NCBI GenBank assembly: GCA_030549775.1
Contig: CM060181.1
Span: forward strand, 32,958,753 to 33,022,752
Origin: Tamarix chinensis
Lineage: Eukaryota; Streptophyta; Magnoliopsida; Caryophyllales; Tamaricaceae
Length of the DNA: 64,000 nt
Direction of reading: 5' to 3'
Positions 58,900 through 64,000 of the stretch are shown one piece after another. How positions within the stretch are numbered: the first letter of the stretch is position 1; each line of letters begins with the position of its first letter. The notes under the pieces were generated by a model that had not been told where the DNA came from, did no database searches, and saw nothing but the letters and a program-made list of their open reading frames with translations. Position numbers and translations under genes: made by a program.

Positions 58900-61870
58900 T
58901 CGAGTATAATATCAAATACATTAAAAGGGATACTATGCTGCTAAGAGTCTAATAAGGTATCTAGGTAAATGCTAATATCTGGGTCGTTATCATAAGCAAA
59001 AAAATCATGCATTCCCAACCCCGACACATAAGATCACTCAACCACACATAAAGCATCATAAGCAGCCAAATCATCCAATACGTCCTTATTGACCTACATA
59101 AAGGCATTCTGGTCCTTTGCTCATGGGAATGAGTAATACCTAGAAAAAGAATGATTATTATAATATATATTAAGTAAGGTAACAATACAATTGAGAAAGG
59201 GTTACACATAAAAGATGAGTTCACAACAAAGAATAAGTATACATGTATGTTAACATAAAATAATATAACACAAATACCGATTCTAAATCTCGTTATTAGA
59301 TATAACATAATCTATTATTTTAATTTCATTAAGTTTAGGGACCTCACTATTCTTAATTCGATAGAATGAGTTGAAGTACCTCTCAAGAGAAACACACCTA
59401 AGCTACTATTATCATTCGATAGAATAGACCCAATATATACCAGAACAACATGCTCCTAACCGATATTCTTAAACCTTTGGAATAGTTTGAAGTACCTTTT
59501 AGGGAGGAACAAACTTGTTTCACTATTATTGTCCGGTGGAACGGGTACAACTCATTTTTCTTAACTCGCATAAGCTTTTACTTTAAGTACTTAATGTCTT
59601 ATCCATTAGTTATTTATCTCAAGTAATACTCTCATTCACATTGAGTTTAAGGTCCCAATATTCTTAATCTAGTGGAATGGAATAGTGTGCCTCTTAGTCA
59701 CCCTAGCTACTATTATTATCTTGTAAAACAGACCCATAAAGCACATCGGCTCAATTCACAAGATATTTCACTTCAAATGATAAATATATTATTAATTATT
59801 GGTTATAAAATCATGCATAACTTACTTAGATATGCACAACACAGAATTGAAATGTGTAAAGCATAACCATGTAGTTATCAAGGCTGCCCTCGAGGAATAG
59901 ATCCATAATCTCCTTAAGAAACCTAATTTCACATTATAAGCACAACTTCTTCCATATTGATCATTTATTCACCATTTCACCATATGTTCCTCAAATATTA
60001 TTGTTATTATCAACTTACCCAAAAATGAAGGTCTAACTCCAACATCTTACACATGCGATAGCATCCCTATCTCAAGAGTTACTATTTACAACCCCTATGA
60101 AATCCTAATTTCACAAGTTAGATACAACCTTTTTCATAAGGTTCATATGATCACCAAATTCAATATACATTCCTAAAATTATAATATTAACAACATATTT
60201 TAATATCATGGTCTAACTCTAAATTCTTACACATGTGATAATAACATTGCCTATAGGGTTATTATTCCCAACTTAAGTCATTTTCTCATTGTATTTAGAC
60301 TTAGATCATTCATAATTATATCAAAAATTTTACATTATTTTCTTAGCATATTTTAGCCCTTTCAACATATTGAAATTCCAAAATTTCCATATTAAACCCA
60401 TATTCACAAAAAACACCCTTAGGGATAGTTAACACATGTAAAATACCAAAGATATCCTTTTTAACCTATATTGACTAAAACACCCCTAAACTTGCTAAAC
60501 ACCTATTTTCACAAAAACTGAAGGGTCCGAATATCGATGGTTCCCAACTTCCATTATATCATCATGATACCACGTAGCACATTATTAATTATCATTCCAT
60601 AACTAGAAAAAACATATTGAAATACCATCGGTCATAGGATGACACTTAAGATCACAACACAATATTACCATAACAACAATAACAACATTTAAGGTCATGT
60701 TTTTCATATACTTTCACTTTACATAGATATGATACCATGTCATCATAACACAATATCACATAACATTATCATAATAATAATATCAAGTATGAGCTATCAT
60801 ACAAAAATGCACCTTACACACACAAACACCTAGTTACGACATATATCCTTACTAAAGCGTCTCCTATCTCTATGCACATATAACCTAAGGTACCTCCTCC
60901 AAAATCAAGGGAATAACACCTAAAAATTAATAAAACAAATACAACATCATTACTCATGGAATAAACTAATTAAAATACAAGGAAAAAGGAAAGTGGAAAA
61001 GAAACCTAACCAAACAACATGAACGACTTTGGTGGAAATGGTGCACAAAAATGAGGGGAGCAACGACACTTGTTATCATTGTTATGGAAGGGGGAAAAGA
61101 AGGAGAGGCATAGGTAGGGGGTTGGTGGTGGAGGATACAAAAAGGAGGGACAGATTGATGGTTTTTGTTGAAGCTTGGGGAGAGGTAATAGTGGATATGG
61201 ACGGATAATGGAATAAGGTAACCATAAAGATGGCCAAAGATTAGGCATGAGCTATGGTGTTTAAGGTTTGTGTTAGGTTGTGAGGTGTGATATTAAGGGG
61301 AATTTCTAGTCTAGTATGGAATTTTGGTGAGGGAAAGGTAAGAAGAAATGAAGAGAAGGAATAAGGGAGTAGGGGTTTAGTATTGTTGCCCATTAATAAT
61401 GGAATAGCACAAGAGGGAGGGAAAGTGGAGAGGTAGAATTGTATGGTTCATAAAGGAGATGATGTCGAGGCATAATGATGTATTTATATAGAATAGTGTG
61501 AGTCATGTGAGGTTTTAATAGGCAAGAGGTTGAATATTGGAGGTTAGCATAGGTTGTTCTTTTTGTGGCAAGGTTAGTGGGAAATGGATAGGTTGGTGGT
61601 GTAGGGTTGTAGGGAGTAGGTGGCTAGTGTAGTGCAGGTGTAGGTGTAGCGATTCATTACTAGGAAGAGTAGAGAGAAAGGTACAAGTGATCATGTGAAG
61701 AAGACTTACATGGCTAGAAAAAGGAAGGAGCTAATTAGGTGGGGAGAAAAGAAAAGAAAAACTGAAAAATAAAGAAAAGAATCTTTTAGGTTAGGCTTAG
61801 AGTTAAGTTTAGAATTTAGATTAGAAGATTATTATTGGGGAAAAATTAATTTAGAATAAAAATTTAAAGC
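58900..61870 (-). mobile_element. LTR-like repeat, minus strand, decayed
   Basis: On the minus strand, a purine-to-pyrimidine layout (61000-61780, CT-rich on this strand) is followed by AAGGGTGTTTT (60411) and unit relics such as GGACC near 59336 and 59650. GTTACCTTACTTAATATATATT then leads into ACTCATTCCCATGAG (about 59115-59195). The last block corresponds to the conserved block after the palindrome in the 21258-26188 LTR. Part of it (59640-60150) is repeated at 62745-63240. Neither terminus is clear. Confidence 0.5.
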
Positions 61871-62740
61871 TACATACTTTTAGTTTAGCATCATATAAGT
61901 ACAATACATACAACATATACTTTTATTCTTCATATTCATACCAAATTGAACTTAATTCAATCCTAGAAAAAGAAATTATTCGCTCATGGTCAAAAGGAAA
62001 TGTAAAGAATAAAAATGAATGATACAAATATTAATAGATATAATAAATACCAAAAAAGAGATTGGGTAGCTTAAGCCATGAATTGAAGATAAACTAAGTT
62101 GATTGTGGAGTTGTAATACACAATTGCTTACTTCAAATTTGGAAAGTAAATTTACATAAATTATGGTAGATTACATGGAATTTTTGCTTGAAAAAATGGA
62201 GGATAAAAAATTTTCTAAAATTTTCCTAAACCCGAGTAAAAAAATGGGAGAAGAATGGAAAAAAGTAGAGGCTGAGTCGTGCCTAAAAACTAGTGGTAAC
62301 CATTGCTGCACGACCTTGCAAGTTTATACTAGTTGGTTGTGCAACAAATTTGCTTTCAACTTTTTCAACTAGGATAGATCAAGGGTTGTAGGGCTATGTA
62401 GCTAAGTGTGTTAAGGCTATGGGACACCTGTTTCTTATCTCTTTTGATTTCTTTCATCTTCTTTTTGGCTCATTGACTTTCTTGACTCTTCTCTAATCAT
62501 AGGAGATTGATTATCTTCCTTCAATGCCTTTCATATTTAGTGTTTTCTTCAATTCCATGTACCACTTCCTTGGATTTGTTTGTTTTTGTGCAAATTTCTA
62601 AAAAAAAATTACCAAGAGAGTAGTAATACAAACAAGAGACTTGAACTATGATTCTCATGATTTCTGTCAAACAAAGTTATAATGTGAAGGAAAATCAAGG
62701 TAAAAATATGGAAAATATTTGATTTATCAAGTTACTTATC
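61871..62740. other. Spacer, nothing recognised
   Basis: AT-rich. The frame 62163-62372 has no recognised domain. Confidence 0.4.
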
Positions 62741-62744
62741 TCAA

Positions 62745-63260
62745 TTCATATTGAGTTTAGAGCCCTAATATTCTTAATCTTGAGGCATAGAATAATGCAC
62801 CTCTTAGGAAAAAGCATGCCTAAGGTATTATAATTGTCCGTTGGAATAAACCCATAAAACATCTTTTCCCGAATCATGTATTCTTTCACCTTAATTGATT
62901 AATATATTATTCATAAATTGTTATAACATCATGTAGGATTAATTTAGATATGAAAAGAATTGAAACACGTAATGCACAAACATGTAGTCATTAAGGTTGT
63001 ACTCAAGGAATAGATCCATAGTCTCCCTAAGAAACCATAATTTAATATTATAATCATAACTTCTTTCATATTGATAATTTATCAACAAATTTTAAAATAT
63101 CTTCCTCAATTATTATTATTATCAACACACCCTTAAATCTAGGTCTAACTCCAATATCTTATAAATATAATAACAACCCAATCTCAAGAGTTAATAGTCA
63201 TAACCCCTACAAAACCCTCATTTCACAAGTTACGTATAACTTTTTCCATAACATTCATTA
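62745..63260 (-). repeat. Second copy of the 59.6-60.15 kb LTR segment
   Basis: Shares AGGAATAGATCCATA, TCTCAAGAGTTA and TTTCACAAGTTA, in the same order and orientation as 59640-60150. Both copies are degenerate, so they are separate insertions or an old duplication. Confidence 0.65.
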
Positions 63261-64000
63261 TAATACCCTATCCCAATATCCTATAAAATTTGTTTAAAAT
63301 ATGTTGATGTAAAGTAAAATAGTTTTAGTTTTGGAGTGGGCTTGAAATTCTAATCAAAATGTGAATTTCAGGAATACCAATTGACTGGTTGCCTAATTGA
63401 TTGACTAGTGTGCTCAAATATTGACAGTTTTTCTCTTGACAAACCATTCAACTAGTTTTCCCAAACTTATTGACTAGTTATCCTTTGATTTTAGATACAT
63501 TTCTGATTTTAATTTGAATTTCTTCTAATGTTTATGAAAACTTCTAATTCGAGTCTAATTGTGCCAATAAGCATATTCTAGTGCTTTGGGATTATTAGCA
63601 CACTATTTAGTTCATTATATAATTTTAATTAGCCATATTTTTCCTAAAAATTAATTTTGAGCTAGCCTCACCTTCTCTCTTCTCCCTCACTTGTCCCTCT
63701 CTCTTCTGGCAATTGAGGTGCATGGTTGAATTCATACACCATCTACTGAATCACCAACCCACTACCATGCTCATTCCTGACTGCACTCAATCCTCCATCA
63801 CTCCATCAATTAAGCTATCCCTTCTTAGTTTCTCACACTCAACCTTACCAGTCTCATCTCCCCCTCTCTTGTGAATTTTGATCAAGCCTCACCTCCATAT
63901 CTTTTATTTTTGATCCATTTTCATTCAATACCTATTTTTTTCTTTCTTCTTTCTTTCCTTTGTGAAAATTTTTCCAAGTATTGAGTAACTCTGCATTCTT
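63261..64000 (+). other. Possible start of a long LTR, cut by the window edge
   Basis: ACTGGTT/GACTAGT motifs at 63380-63480 resemble those at 33050-33175, and a pyrimidine-rich stretch (63670-63960) follows in the same order. No terminus was defined. Confidence 0.3.

Overview
The window is nuclear DNA of a flowering plant. It is AT-rich and intron-containing, carries a chloroplast-targeted TSP9-type protein, and is mostly old, nested retrotransposons. I cannot name the species from the sequence.

Three host genes are supported, all on the minus strand. TSP9 (12811-13125) is one uninterrupted exon for a thylakoid phosphoprotein. eIF3f (13771-18948) has six exons that join in frame to 282 residues. 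A short Ulp1-type (C48) SUMO/ubiquitin-like protease (53119-56664) has seven exons that join in frame to 274 residues and keeps its His, Asp, Gln and Cys. eIF3f has a telo-box and two TGGGCT site II motifs upstream, as is common in translation genes. TSP9 has a G-box and an I-box, as is common in light-regulated genes.

Region by region: 1-3210 is part of a long LTR on the minus strand. 3212-6030 is a decayed L1-type LINE. 7529-11455 is a long LTR without an internal region. 12756-19300 holds TSP9 and eIF3f. 19487-30007 is a decayed Ty3/gypsy element (minus strand, probably a chromodomain-bearing chromovirus) split by a 4.9-kb solo LTR at 21258-26188. 31.3-31.75 kb has a LINE ORF1-like remnant. 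33-45 kb is a nested stack: an outer LTR-like sequence holds a solo LTR (34488-43476), which holds a Ty1/copia element (37610-42929) with an exact 5-bp target-site duplication. 48.1-51.7 kb has a gypsy integrase fragment followed by another LTR. 52.1-52.5 kb has a broken RNase H fragment. 53.1-56.7 kb is the protease gene. 58.9-63.3 kb holds minus-strand LTR-like repeats.

No new enzymatic system is evident. The least explained structure is a family of long non-coding LTR-type units that share a cassette of palindromes and tandem hairpin units. The three genes have no obvious functional link. Coordinates of host exons were checked for phase by hand; boundaries of decayed repeats are approximate unless a target-site duplication is cited.
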